The position numbers and the translations under genes were made by a program. The notes beneath the pieces are model-generated. The model ran no database searches. It was not told where the DNA came from and saw only the letters and a list, made by a program, of their open reading frames with translations. DNA of 64,000 bases from WLND01 sp040398845 (GTDB taxonomy: Bacteria; Actinomycetota; Actinomycetes; S36-B12): positions 124,001-188,000 of the forward strand of contig JBBATH010000006.1 of the NCBI GenBank assembly GCA_040398845.1, in the 5' to 3' direction. Shown here in pieces: positions 42,594 to 51,285 of the stretch. Position 1 is the first letter of the stretch; each line of letters begins with the position of its first letter.

Positions 42594-43118
42594 ATGTCAT
42601 CGCCGTGCAAGGCTTCATCCGTGAAAGCCGAGGGACGATGGGCAGTTTTGGTTGTCGACGGCGCCGATGTGCGACTGCGGAGTCGGCGGATTGGGCTGAT
42701 TTCGGTCGATGTTCGGGCACCTGTTTCGGCGGGGGAACTGCAGATCACGGCTTCGGGCAATCGGTTTTCTCTCAGTCTTGCCCTTGATCAGCTGAAAACT
42801 GGGAGCATATTCACCGAGGGCGCAGCCCGGTCCCTCCTCCGGCGAAATGATGCCCGGGTGCTCAACTACTCAGGACATGGCGCGACAGGCTCGAGTCCAT
42901 GGCAGGTGAGTGGCCACGCGGTCGCGGCTGAAGTGGACATCGAAATCACGTTGACGATCACTGCGGCCGGCCCCCCGGATGACCCGATGGCCCAGATCGA
43001 ATTGGCGGGCGCCGCGAACCTCGGCACCGTCAATGTGCCATTGCCCGGCCTCGGCAGGGTTGATGATTTTTCATTCCAGGTCGATGCACGGCTGGTGCTC
43101 TCCCGGATGAGCGATTAG
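42594..43118 (+). CDS. YceI-like domain protein
   Basis: 174 residues, no signal peptide. The pattern GRWAVLVVDGADVRLRSRRIG ... FSLSLALDQLKTGSIFTEGAARSLLRRNDARVLNYSGHG ... FQVDARLVLSRMSD resembles the lipocalin-like YceI barrel that binds polyisoprenoid-type lipids. Divergent from the PEBP gene, 60 bp away. Assignment is moderate. Confidence 0.5.
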   Translation: MSSPCKASSVKAEGRWAVLVVDGADVRLRSRRIGLISVDVRAPVSAGELQITASGNRFSLSLALDQLKTGSIFTEGAARSLLRRNDARVLNYSGHGATGSSPWQVSGHAVAAEVDIEITLTITAAGPPDDPMAQIELAGAANLGTVNVPLPGLGRVDDFSFQVDARLVLSRMSD

Positions 43119-43127
43119 GCGAATCGT

Positions 43128-44423
43128 TTAGAACATCGCCTGATCGACACTGTTGTTTGAGGTCGAACTCCGGCGTGACTTGAGTCGGTCGACCGCACTT
43201 CTCACGACGAAGCCGCTCACCGCACCGATGATGGCGAAGGGGGCGATGGCCGCGCCAGCGACACCGATGAGGAGCATTGCCAAAAGCGCAGAGGTGAACG
43301 GGAGCCGTGTCATGACGGTGGCAGCCGCGGCGATGCCGACCGCAGCCATCGCACTGATGGACAGGTCGGTGAGGAGAAGGGCGGCGAGTCCTCCGCAGGC
43401 AACCCCGATAAAGGTGGCAGGGAAGATCGGCCCGCCACGGAAGCCGGAGCCGAGGGCGACCCCGTAGACGACGAGTTTGCCGATGATGATGACAAGGAGT
43501 GTGGTGAGACTCGTCTCGGTGATGAGCGACGCCATGCCCGTCTGGCCGGAGAACAGAATTTGGTCGACCTCGATGTCGAACCACGTAAACGCCGAAACTG
43601 CGATCGCCGAGGTGATGATCGCGGCGAGGATGATGGTGGCTGCGGGTCGCCGCTGGCCAAGAAGCGACGCTCGTTCGCCGATCTCGCGCGCCATGCAGGT
43701 GGCGATGCTCACAACAATGGCGAGGACGAGTCCGGCGACGAGATCACCCGGCTGAATGGATGGATAGTCGGGGAGCCCGGGGACGCTGAGCCCGTGCGTG
43801 CCGATGCCGGCCCATGCGCCCCATCCGATTTGCGTGAGATAACCGGCGCCGAGGGCGACGAAGGCTGGCAGCAGGATCACCTTCGGTGCGAGGCCCATTG
43901 CCGCGAACTCGAGGATCATGAAGGCGGTGACAAAGGGGTTGCCGAAGATGGTGCCGATGGCCGCGACGCCTCCGAGGAACATGGCCATGCTGACAACATT
44001 CGGCTGGGCCCTGCGCATGAGAAGAGCTGCCGCCGTCGAACCGACGACGATGAGCGGTCCTTCCGGGCCAAGCGAGGCGCCGAAGATGAGTGTCGCGACC
44101 GCGGCGAGCAGAACCGATGGCACGGTCCGGACCGGATCGTTGAAGTGGAAGCCGGTGAGCGGGCCCTCACCGGTGTGTCCCGGCAGGCGCTGGGCGGCGA
44201 TGATGAGCAGCGCCGAGAGCAAGAGACCGCCGGTGATCCACCAAGCAGGCGCGGCATCCCAGCCGAAGGCCTGCGGCAGATCGGAGAAGAAAAGTATCTG
44301 CCCCTCCTCGATGAGCCACAGGAAGAGGGTGGCAAGGCTGGCACCTAGGAGGCCGATGACAATCGCGAGGGCCAGCGCCTTGATCGGCAGGGACTCCGGG
44401 GGCTCAGCGGGAATCGCGCTCAT
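43128..44423 (-). CDS. ClC-family chloride channel/antiporter
   Basis: 431 residues with about ten membrane segments. The gating motif is GPEGP with Glu121; FRGGPIFPATFIG (~328-340) matches the GGxFxP motif. The first selectivity motif (GSGIP in E. coli) is altered (LPGHTGEGP), so ion selectivity may differ. Likely exchanges Cl- or another anion for protons, or conducts it. Convergent with the YceI-like gene, 9 bases apart. Confidence 0.88.
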   Translation of the reverse strand: MSAIPAEPPESLPIKALALAIVIGLLGASLATLFLWLIEEGQILFFSDLPQAFGWDAAPAWWITGGLLLSALLIIAAQRLPGHTGEGPLTGFHFNDPVRTVPSVLLAAVATLIFGASLGPEGPLIVVGSTAAALLMRRAQPNVVSMAMFLGGVAAIGTIFGNPFVTAFMILEFAAMGLAPKVILLPAFVALGAGYLTQIGWGAWAGIGTHGLSVPGLPDYPSIQPGDLVAGLVLAIVVSIATCMAREIGERASLLGQRRPAATIILAAIITSAIAVSAFTWFDIEVDQILFSGQTGMASLITETSLTTLLVIIIGKLVVYGVALGSGFRGGPIFPATFIGVACGGLAALLLTDLSISAMAAVGIAAAATVMTRLPFTSALLAMLLIGVAGAAIAPFAIIGAVSGFVVRSAVDRLKSRRSSTSNNSVDQAMF

Positions 44424-44458
44424 GCGGGCATCATTCCGTACTCCTGCAGGGACATCAT

Positions 44459-44836
44459 TTATTCAGCGTGAATGTGGACCCGAATCCAACCACTGATTTC
44501 AGACACCTCAACTTCCCCCCTAGCAATCTGAAGAACCAGCTCCTCGGCCTCGTCAACGGAGTACGTGAGTGACACCGCGTTCATAAGCAAGAAGACCTTC
44601 ATGCCAGCCCAGGCAAGACGCTTGTTCCCGTCAACGAGTGCGTGGTTACGAGCGAGGGAATGCATGAGAGCAGCCGCCTGATCGAACAGGTCTGGGTATG
44701 CGAAATCTCCAAAAACAGTCGCCTGTGGTCGTGCGCATGCAGACTCGAGTAACCCGAGGTCTCGAATTTGGACCTCTGGTAGCACCCCACGGGCGATTTC
44801 TAGGAGATCCTCAAGGTTCAGGAAATCCGTTGCCAT
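44459..44836 (-). CDS. doc: Doc-type toxin (Fic fold)
   Basis: 125 residues of the death-on-curing family. The Fic motif is HALVDGNKRLAW with His65. Doc phosphorylates EF-Tu and stops translation. Normal length and intact motif. It lies 2 bases after the antitoxin gene on the same strand. Confidence 0.88.
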   Translation of the reverse strand: MATDFLNLEDLLEIARGVLPEVQIRDLGLLESACARPQATVFGDFAYPDLFDQAAALMHSLARNHALVDGNKRLAWAGMKVFLLMNAVSLTYSVDEAEELVLQIARGEVEVSEISGWIRVHIHAE

Positions 44837-44838
44837 GG

Positions 44839-45036
44839 CTACTTGCTGAGGCGATCTAGGAGTTCGACATCATCCGTAGACACTGCGTTGATAGCCAGAG
44901 CGAGCCGGGTGGAGCGATCCGAGATGTAGGCGGAAATGGCGCCCCTGGCCACATCCTGCATCGACCGATTCTCAAGTGCTGCTCGAGCGCGTAATGCACT
45001 CACTTCCTCGTCACTGAGACGTAGCGTCATGGCCAT
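44839..45036 (-). CDS. Ribbon-helix-helix antitoxin of the Doc pair
   Basis: 65 residues. MTLRLSDEEVSALRARAALENRSMQDVARGAISAYISDR is a typical ribbon-helix-helix antitoxin N-terminus, with a C-terminal tail for toxin binding. ATG 45036 fits the fold; the longer reading adds nine residues without motif. Two GATACC direct repeats (45045-45050, 45056-45061) just upstream could be its operator. Confidence 0.8.
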   Translation of the reverse strand: MAMTLRLSDEEVSALRARAALENRSMQDVARGAISAYISDRSTRLALAINAVSTDDVELLDRLSK

Positions 45037-45044
45037 GACGTGAA

Positions 45045-45061
45045 GATACCATGGCGATACC
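45045..45061 (-). promoter_or_regulatory. Direct repeats before the Doc antitoxin gene
   Basis: GATACC occurs twice, 11 bp start to start (one helical turn), 9-25 bases before the antitoxin start. Such spacing suits cooperative binding of ribbon-helix-helix dimers. Confidence 0.4.
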
Positions 45062-45129
45062 AAGTTTGGACCGTGCGCACTTTCGGGGAGGTGCTCCGGG
45101 TCAGCAGGGCACGCCGATGGCAGGGACGG

Positions 45130-46785
45130 TCAGGTTTCCCAGCTTCCGCTGTGGATGTCGTCTGCATCGATGATGCGGTAGGAGTATCCCTGCTCGGCGA
45201 GGAACCGCTGCCGATGCTGCGCGAAATCCGCGTCGACCGTGTCACGGGTGACGATGGAGTAGAAGTGGGCGGTTCGGCCATCAGTCTTTGGACGCAGGAT
45301 CCGCCCAAGGCGCTGCGCCTCCTCCTGGCGCGAGCCGAAGGTACCGCTCACCTGGATGGCAACCGAGGCCTCCGGCAGGTCGACGCTGAAGTTGGCGACC
45401 TTGCTCACGACGAGCACACGCAGGCGCCCCTCGCGGAAGTCGCCGAAGAGGCGCTCGCGCTCCTTCACCGACGAGGCCCCGGTGATGACGGGGGCATCGA
45501 GCTGCTCGCCGAGCTCGGCCAGCTGATCGAGGTACTGGCCGATGACGAGCACCTGATCGGCGGCATGCTTCTCGGCAATCTGTTGAACGATCGCGATCTT
45601 CTGCGGTGCGGATGCTGCGAGCCGGTAGCGGTCCTCCGGTTCGGCCATCGCATAGGTCATCCGGTCCGAATCGGGGAGCGTGACGCGGACCTCGACGCAA
45701 TCTGCCGGGGCAATGTAGCCCTGGTTCTCGATGTCCTTCCACGGGGCGTCGTAGCGCTTGGGTCCGATGAGGCTGAAGACGTCGCTCTCCTGGCCGTCCT
45801 CGCGAACGAGCGTGGCCGTCAGGCCGAGGCGTCGACGGCTTTGGATATCTGCAGTGAAACGGAAGATGGGAGCCGGAAGCAGGTGGACCTCGTCGTAGAT
45901 GATGAGGCCCCAGTCCCGGGAGTCGAAGACCTCAAGGTGGGGGTAGATGCCCTGCCGTTTCGTCGTCATCACCTGATACGTCGCGATGGTGACCGGACGG
46001 ATCTCCTTCTTGGCGCCCGAGTACTCCCCAATCTCGTCGGCGGTCAAGGTGGTGCGGCGCAGGAGCTCGTCGCGCCATTGCCGGGCAGCGACGGTGTTCG
46101 TGACGAGGATGAGGGTTGTTGCCTGCGCGAGGGCCATGGCGAGGGCGCCGACGATGGTCTTGCCGGCGCCGCACGGGAGCACGACGACGCCAGAGCCGCC
46201 GTGCCAAAAGCCCTCCGCAGCCTCGGTCTGGTAGGGCCGGGGCTGCCAGGTGTCGGCATTGAGGCCGATCGCATGCCGCTCGCCATCGACGTAGCCAGCG
46301 ACGTCCTCGGCGGGCCAACCGAGCTTCACGAGCGCCTGCTTGAGGTGCCCGCGCTCGCTCGGGTGCACGATGATCGTCGTGGCGTCAACCCTGGCCCCGA
46401 GCAGGGGGGCCACCTTCTTGCTGCGCAGCACCTCCTCGAGGACGGCCTCGTCGAGGGCCTGGAGGACGAGTCCGTGGACGGGATGATTGTTCACCTGCAG
46501 GCGGCCGTAGCGAGACATCGTCTCGGCGACGTCGACGAGGAGCGCATGGGGGACGGCGTACCTCGAGTAGCGAATGAGGGTGTCGATCACCTGCTCCGCA
46601 TCGTGCCCGGCTGCCCGGGCATTCCACAGCCCGAGCGGGGTGAGCCGATAGGTGTGAATGTGCTCGGGGGCTCGCTCAAGCTCCGCGAAGGGGGCGATCG
46701 CCTGCCGACAGGCAGGTGCGAGCGCATGGTCGACCTCGAGCAGAAGGGTCTTGTCGCTCTGCACGATGAGCGGGCCGTCAGCCAC
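45130..46785 (-). CDS. XPB-type DNA repair helicase
   Basis: 551 residues, superfamily 2. Walker A PCGAGKT (204-210), DEVH box (298-301), LGLTATLVREDG (motif III region) and C-terminal motif VI QRLGRILRPK. The N-terminal ~180 residues form the XPB damage-recognition-like domain. ATP-dependent 3'-5' helicase related to eukaryotic XPB. The GTG start lies 12 bases after the M20 gene, so the two may be cotranscribed. Its actinobacterial partner-like protein (XPB-N/WYL) is at 51286. Confidence 0.92.
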   Translation of the reverse strand: MADGPLIVQSDKTLLLEVDHALAPACRQAIAPFAELERAPEHIHTYRLTPLGLWNARAAGHDAEQVIDTLIRYSRYAVPHALLVDVAETMSRYGRLQVNNHPVHGLVLQALDEAVLEEVLRSKKVAPLLGARVDATTIIVHPSERGHLKQALVKLGWPAEDVAGYVDGERHAIGLNADTWQPRPYQTEAAEGFWHGGSGVVVLPCGAGKTIVGALAMALAQATTLILVTNTVAARQWRDELLRRTTLTADEIGEYSGAKKEIRPVTIATYQVMTTKRQGIYPHLEVFDSRDWGLIIYDEVHLLPAPIFRFTADIQSRRRLGLTATLVREDGQESDVFSLIGPKRYDAPWKDIENQGYIAPADCVEVRVTLPDSDRMTYAMAEPEDRYRLAASAPQKIAIVQQIAEKHAADQVLVIGQYLDQLAELGEQLDAPVITGASSVKERERLFGDFREGRLRVLVVSKVANFSVDLPEASVAIQVSGTFGSRQEEAQRLGRILRPKTDGRTAHFYSIVTRDTVDADFAQHRQRFLAEQGYSYRIIDADDIHSGSWET

Positions 46786-46797
46786 GTTGAATCCTCA

Positions 46798-47904
46798 CTA
46801 GTCGCTGGGCCTTTCATCAAGGAGCCGTTGAATGAGCGCTGCAGCCAGCGCCGTCCTTGGCGCGAGGTCTGTGACCGACGCCCACTCATGATCTGCATGG
46901 GCACCATCACCCACCGCACCTAGGCCGTCGAGGGTGGCAACGCCGGCGGCGGCCGTGAGATTCCCGTCGCTCGCGCCGCCGACCGATGCCTGGCCCAAAG
47001 GAAGCAGCCCCAGCGCTCCCGCGCACTCTCCCGCGAGCATGAATAGGCGCTCAGATGATGACGCCTCCATGGCAGGCCGGTCGATGCCGCCGTCAAGGAT
47101 GATGCTGCCCTCAAGGGGGGCCCAGCCTCGAACGGATGCATCGACGCGCTGCTGCTCCGCGGCGGTCCACGCCCGGACGTCGATCGTGAGGTTCGCCTGC
47201 GCCGGAACAGTATTTGCGGTGGTACCAGCGGTAAGCACGGTGGGCGTAACTGTGGTGCCGGCCGCGGGGTCGGCCCAGTCCAAGGTGGCGATTGACAGCC
47301 GTGCGGCTGCGAGCAGTGCGTTGATTCCCCGTTCCGGGTCGAGCCCAGCGTGTGCCGCCCGACCGGTGAGCTCGGCCCGGTACCAGGAGGTCCCCTTGCG
47401 GCTGGTCTTGAGTGAGCGGTCCAGCGAGGGCTCGAAGACGAGCACGGCCCTGGCCTTGGTGATCGCCCGGCTGATGATCGTTCGTGAGCAGTGGGACCCG
47501 GTCTCCTCGTCGGTGGTGAGGAGTAAGCCCACACCGTCATCCGGTCCGAGGTTGAGCAGCCCGATCGCGGCCATGGCCTGCACGACGCCAGCCTTCATGT
47601 CGAACACCCCCGGCCCCGTCATGCGTGAGGCATCGCACGTCCAAGGGAGGCGCTCGAGGGTCCCGAGCGGCCAGACCGTGTCGAGGTGCCCGAGGAGGAG
47701 CACCTCGGGATGCTCCGGTCCCCAGCGGAGCACCGGCCTTCCCTCATGCTCCTCGATGCTAGCGGGCGACGTCACCCAGTGCCCGCAGACCTCGTGGGCG
47801 GCCGACACTGCCATCGCACAGGCGTCGATGTCGGCGGTGGGGGACTCGACGCAGACAAGGGTGCGCACACTCTCAACGAGCGAATCGGTGTCCGGTGCGG
47901 TCAT
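46798..47904 (-). CDS. M20 family metallopeptidase (candidate N-succinyl-amino-acid deacylase)
   Basis: 368 residues. Zinc ligands H73 and D75 (LGHLDTVWP), bridging Asp in GVFDMKAGV, catalytic Glu in TTDEETGS, a dimerisation-domain signature RGINALLAAARL, and the C-terminal GAHADHEWASV with a His ligand. Resembles carboxypeptidase G2/ArgE-type deacylases. It is divergent (63 bp) from a GNAT gene coupled to an enolase-superfamily racemase, which fits the desuccinylase of the N-succinyl-amino-acid pathway; specificity is inferred from context. Confidence 0.88.
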   Translation of the reverse strand: MTAPDTDSLVESVRTLVCVESPTADIDACAMAVSAAHEVCGHWVTSPASIEEHEGRPVLRWGPEHPEVLLLGHLDTVWPLGTLERLPWTCDASRMTGPGVFDMKAGVVQAMAAIGLLNLGPDDGVGLLLTTDEETGSHCSRTIISRAITKARAVLVFEPSLDRSLKTSRKGTSWYRAELTGRAAHAGLDPERGINALLAAARLSIATLDWADPAAGTTVTPTVLTAGTTANTVPAQANLTIDVRAWTAAEQQRVDASVRGWAPLEGSIILDGGIDRPAMEASSSERLFMLAGECAGALGLLPLGQASVGGASDGNLTAAAGVATLDGLGAVGDGAHADHEWASVTDLAPRTALAAALIQRLLDERPSD

Positions 47905-47967
47905 GCGGTTCTCCTCACGCGTGGTCGGGGGACAGTCGTTGTCGGTGTGGTGCTCTACGGTTCAGGA

Positions 47968-48777
47968 ATGACGAACGACGCGGCACGTGCCGCGCTTGAT
48001 GTCGCGCAGGCGCGAGCCGGCGTCACCGTCCGTTCCCTGACTGACCTTAGTGAACTCTCAGATGCCCGCGAGATCTTCGACACCGTGTGGCCGTCGGTTG
48101 CAGGTGGCTCGCAGGTGCAGGCGAACCTCCTTCGGGCCATCGTGCATGCCGGTGGCTACGCATCCGCGGCCTACGCCGGCGATAGGCCGGTCGCCGCGGC
48201 GTTCGGGTTCTGCGGCCGACACCGTGGCGCCGATGGTGCCTGGCACGACCTGCTCCACTCGCACATGGCGGCGGTTCTCGATGAAGTCCGTGACCGCCAC
48301 ATCGGCACCACCCTGAAGCTGCATCAGCGGCTCTGGGCACTCGAGCAGTCAATCCCGGTCATCACCTGGACCTTCGACCCACTCGTGCGTCGCAATGCGC
48401 GGATGAACCTGATCAAGCTCGGGGTCGAGGTCCGCGGATACGAGGTCAACTTCTATGGAGATATGGACGACGCCCTGAACTCAGGTGATCCCTCGGACCG
48501 GGTGTTCGCGTGGTGGGTGGTCGCGTCCGACCGCGCCGAGCAGGCCGCGCGCGGGGGGCTCGAACCGCTGAGCGATATCGAGATTGAGTCGAGCGACCGC
48601 CGGTTCGTTGTTGAACTTCCAGACGACATCGTGACGTTGCGCTCAAGTGACCCGGATGCCGCACTCCGCTGGCGACTGCGCGTGCGCGACAGGCTCACGA
48701 GCGCCTTCGACGAGGGATCCGTCATCATCGGCACGGATTCGGCCGGCAACTACGTTCTCGAAAGGCATCTTCCGTGA
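47968..48777 (+). CDS. GNAT-type acyltransferase (candidate amino-acid N-succinyltransferase)
   Basis: 269 residues. VTVRSLTDLSELSDAREIFDTVWP at the start and AAYAGDRPVAAAFGFCG, LHSHMAAVLDEVRDRHIGTTLKLHQRLWAL (the acyl-CoA loop region) and ITWTFDPLVRRNARMNLIKLG indicate a GNAT fold of the type that travels with N-succinylamino acid racemases. ATG 47968 (AGGA just upstream) is chosen; the longer frame runs into the divergent gene. The stop overlaps the next gene's GTG start. Confidence 0.75.
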   Translation: MTNDAARAALDVAQARAGVTVRSLTDLSELSDAREIFDTVWPSVAGGSQVQANLLRAIVHAGGYASAAYAGDRPVAAAFGFCGRHRGADGAWHDLLHSHMAAVLDEVRDRHIGTTLKLHQRLWALEQSIPVITWTFDPLVRRNARMNLIKLGVEVRGYEVNFYGDMDDALNSGDPSDRVFAWWVVASDRAEQAARGGLEPLSDIEIESSDRRFVVELPDDIVTLRSSDPDAALRWRLRVRDRLTSAFDEGSVIIGTDSAGNYVLERHLP

Positions 48778-49898
48778 CCATCGACCTCCTTCGCCTCCAC
48801 CGGCTCAATATCTCCCTCGTACGTCCATTCCGGACGAGCTTCGGCACTGAACGCGTGCGCGACCTTGTTCTCGTCGAGGCCGTGAGCAGTGACGGTGTCC
48901 ACGGCTGGGGCGAATGCGTGACGATGTCGTGGCCCGGCTACTCGGCCGAATACACCGACGGCGCCATCGAGGTGATGCAACGGCACCTCGTACCGACACT
49001 GCGTGATCTACCAATGGGTGCCGATCCGCAGGCCGTTCGCGAGGCGCTTGACGTCGTCCGGGGTCATCCGATGGCGAAGAGCGCCCTGTCGACCGCCCTG
49101 CTCGATGCGTGGCTCCGGGCGCGCGGGGAATCGCTGGGCCGCTACCTTGGAGCGACCCGCGAGCGAATCGACTGCGGGGTCTCGGTGGGCATTCCGGCAG
49201 GCGAGAGCATCGCTTCGCTGCTCGAGGAGGTCGGCTCCTACATCGATGCCGGGTATCGCCGGATCAAGTTGAAGATCGAGCCGGGCTGGGATCACGAGCC
49301 GGTGGCTGCCGTTCGGGCTGCTTGGCCCGAGGTACCCCTGCAGGTCGATGCGAACCAGGCCTACACGCGCAGTCACGCCGGCCACCTCGCGCAGCTTGAT
49401 CCCTTCGACCTCATTCTCATCGAGCAGCCGCTGCACGAGGAGGACTGGTACGGCCACGTCATGATTTCCGAGGCATGCGCGACCCCGATCTGCCTCGACG
49501 AGTCAATCCTTTCGGTCGATTCCGCCGACTCGGCGCTGCGCTTCGGTGCCACGTCCATCATCAACATCAAGCCAGGCCGGGTCGGTGGCTACTTGACCGC
49601 TCGGGAGATCCACGACCTCTGCCGTGATCGGGGTGTGCCGGTGTGGTGCGGGGGCATGCTTGAGACCGGCGTTGGTAGGGCTGCAAACCTCGCCCTTGCG
49701 GGCCTGCCGGGTTTCACCGTCATCGGTGACACGAGCGCCTCGAGCCGCTATTTCGAGGTCGACGTCACCGAGCCGTTCGTGCTTGATGACGGACGGCTCG
49801 ACGTGCCGACCGGCCCGGGCATCGGCGTTGATCCGCTGCCCGATGTGCTCGCTGACCTCACGGTCTGGTCCACCGAGATCAGGCTGGACCAGGGCTAG
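48774..49898 (+). CDS. N-succinylamino acid racemase / o-succinylbenzoate synthase
   Basis: 374 residues, enolase superfamily. The acid/base lysines are K165 and K167 (IKLKIEPG), metal ligands D192 (VDANQ), E217 (IEQPL) and D242 (LDESI), and opposite-face K266 (NIKPGRVGG). This is the MenC/NSAR family, whose members may make o-succinylbenzoate for menaquinone, racemise N-succinyl amino acids, or both. The coupled GNAT gene (GTGA overlap) and the divergent M20 deacylase argue for the racemase role. No other men genes are in the window. Confidence 0.9.
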   Translation: MTIDLLRLHRLNISLVRPFRTSFGTERVRDLVLVEAVSSDGVHGWGECVTMSWPGYSAEYTDGAIEVMQRHLVPTLRDLPMGADPQAVREALDVVRGHPMAKSALSTALLDAWLRARGESLGRYLGATRERIDCGVSVGIPAGESIASLLEEVGSYIDAGYRRIKLKIEPGWDHEPVAAVRAAWPEVPLQVDANQAYTRSHAGHLAQLDPFDLILIEQPLHEEDWYGHVMISEACATPICLDESILSVDSADSALRFGATSIINIKPGRVGGYLTAREIHDLCRDRGVPVWCGGMLETGVGRAANLALAGLPGFTVIGDTSASSRYFEVDVTEPFVLDDGRLDVPTGPGIGVDPLPDVLADLTVWSTEIRLDQG

Positions 49899-49929
49899 CC
49901 ATCACAACCCGGCGCCGCTGACGCAGGGA

Positions 49930-50981
49930 CCGCAGAACATCGCGGCAAATGTCCGGGCGGTAGGGACTTGAAGCGGGCCAGTCGAGGACTGGCTCAGTCG
50001 CGATCAGGACCTCCTCGAGAATCCGGACCTCTTGTCCAGCATGGACAGGGCCATGGTGGTGTCGCGGTAAGACAAGGTAGACGGCAGGTCGTAGGCCGGG
50101 GAAACGCGCCATTGCTCCTCACTCTAGAAGATCGAAAGGTTTTTCGCGTGCACGTCGCCGTTTCCGGTGAGCCATGCGAACACGAGTTGTCGGTAGAGAT
50201 CCCGCAGCGCAACGGCGCGGGATGCGCAGAGGCTGGAGAGTCGTCCCACCACGGTCTCAGCGCTCACGGCGTATTTGTGGGCGGGGTAGATACCGAGCAC
50301 CTGGGCGCCGTCTTCGACGGCGAGCGAAACCGTCCCTCCTGCTGGGCTGGTTTCGCGGTCGAACCGTTGCACGAGGAGACCGGGCCGATCCGTGGAATCA
50401 CGGACCACACTCGCGGACACGACGGGGAAGTGTGCGGCGGCGAGCCGGATGAAGTAGTCCTCATTCGCAACAATGTGCGGGGTCTTCGGGGTGTCAAGTT
50501 TGAGGATGTACCGGCGGCCCGCGTATTGCACCGGAAGCGACAAGACTCGCGTGGACATTTTGTCCTGTACGCCGGCCAGTGCCACTGGATCGATAACGCC
50601 AGCCGCGTCGAGCAGGTCTCCGAAGGACAATTGGTCGAAATCCCGGTCGGCGACGACGAGAGGTTGCGGCTCATTGGGGACCTGTCCCACCGGGAGAATG
50701 GTGACGTCACCAACGGTGTCCGCTCCGACCGCTAGGAGCAAGGACAGGTCGTCATCGGCCGATGTCTTCACTGCCCGCCTCAGGTTCGACAGCCGCCGAC
50801 CTTCCGGGAGAAGGCCGGCGAAGTACGGTGGAACGTCACCCGCAGGGGTGAACGTGGGTTCGTCGGACAGCCGTCGCAGTACTGCGGCGAGTTGGTCGCC
50901 CTTGAATACGTGTGCTTCTCGGACCGACATCAATTCGTGCAGATCGGACCGAGGATTTCTGGGAGCGCTGACGGCGCTCAC
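49930..50981 (-). pseudogene. hipA: HipA-like kinase, broken by an in-frame TAG and by truncation
   Basis: The open part (50124-50981, 285 residues) matches HipA kinases: PPYFAGLLPEGRRLSNLRRAVKTSADDDLSLLLAVGADTVGD, ALAGVQDKMSTRVL (ATP loop), and the catalytic GNGDVHAKNLS. A TAG (50124-50126) follows NLSIF, yet the same frame continues with SEEQWRVSPAYDLPSTLSYRDTTMALS, clearly HipA, until another stop; the last ~70-100 residues are gone. Part of the N-terminal subdomain also appears deleted. Intact HipA phosphorylates glutamyl-tRNA synthetase and promotes persistence. Start GTG 50981 overlaps the hipB stop. Confidence 0.8.
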
Positions 50982-51188
50982 TCGCAGACCCGCAGGCGCG
51001 CGGACAGCTCGAGGCCGAGTACTTCAAGAACAGCTTGCACCTTGTCCAGTCGGACGGTGGCCTTGCCTTGCTCAAGACTGCGAATGAAGCGAACAGACGT
51101 GCCCGACAGTTCGGCTAACTCCTCCTGCACGAGTGCCAGGGATGCCCGCCTGGCGCGCACTTGCTCCGCTAGGCTGGTGTTCTAGGCC
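50978..51188 (-). pseudogene. hipB: HipB-like antitoxin with a TAG at codon 3
   Basis: From an ATG at 51188 the frame reads Met-Ala-stop-Asn-Thr-Ser-Leu-Ala-Glu-Gln-Val, then an XRE domain (RARRASLALVQEELAELSGTSVRFIRSLEQGKATVRLDKVQAVLEVLGLELS) to 50978. A CAG-to-TAG change at codon 3 would explain it. The domain itself is intact and could still be made from GTG 51160, so the antitoxin may remain functional as a solo repressor. Confidence 0.7.
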
Positions 51189-51285
51189 ATGATGCCTCCC
51201 TTGACCGGCATGATCATGGTTATTTGCGACTACACCGCCCCAGCAACCCACAGAACAGGCAAAACCGGCACGATCGTGCCTCTAT

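Noticed and set aside
45040..46923. 627-codon plus-strand frame opposite the XPB helicase
   Set aside because: It is antisense to a helicase with all motifs intact; its Asp/Gly/Val-rich composition is typical of a high-GC shadow frame.
48774..49898. Menaquinone-only menC
   Set aside because: No other men genes nearby, and the coupled acyltransferase and divergent deacylase favour the N-succinyl racemase role; a dual role stays possible.
50124..51188. TAG read as sense (recoding) in hipBA
   Set aside because: TAG ends many genes in the window (groEL, hydrolases, pdxH neighbours), and hipA is also truncated further on, so plain decay is simpler.
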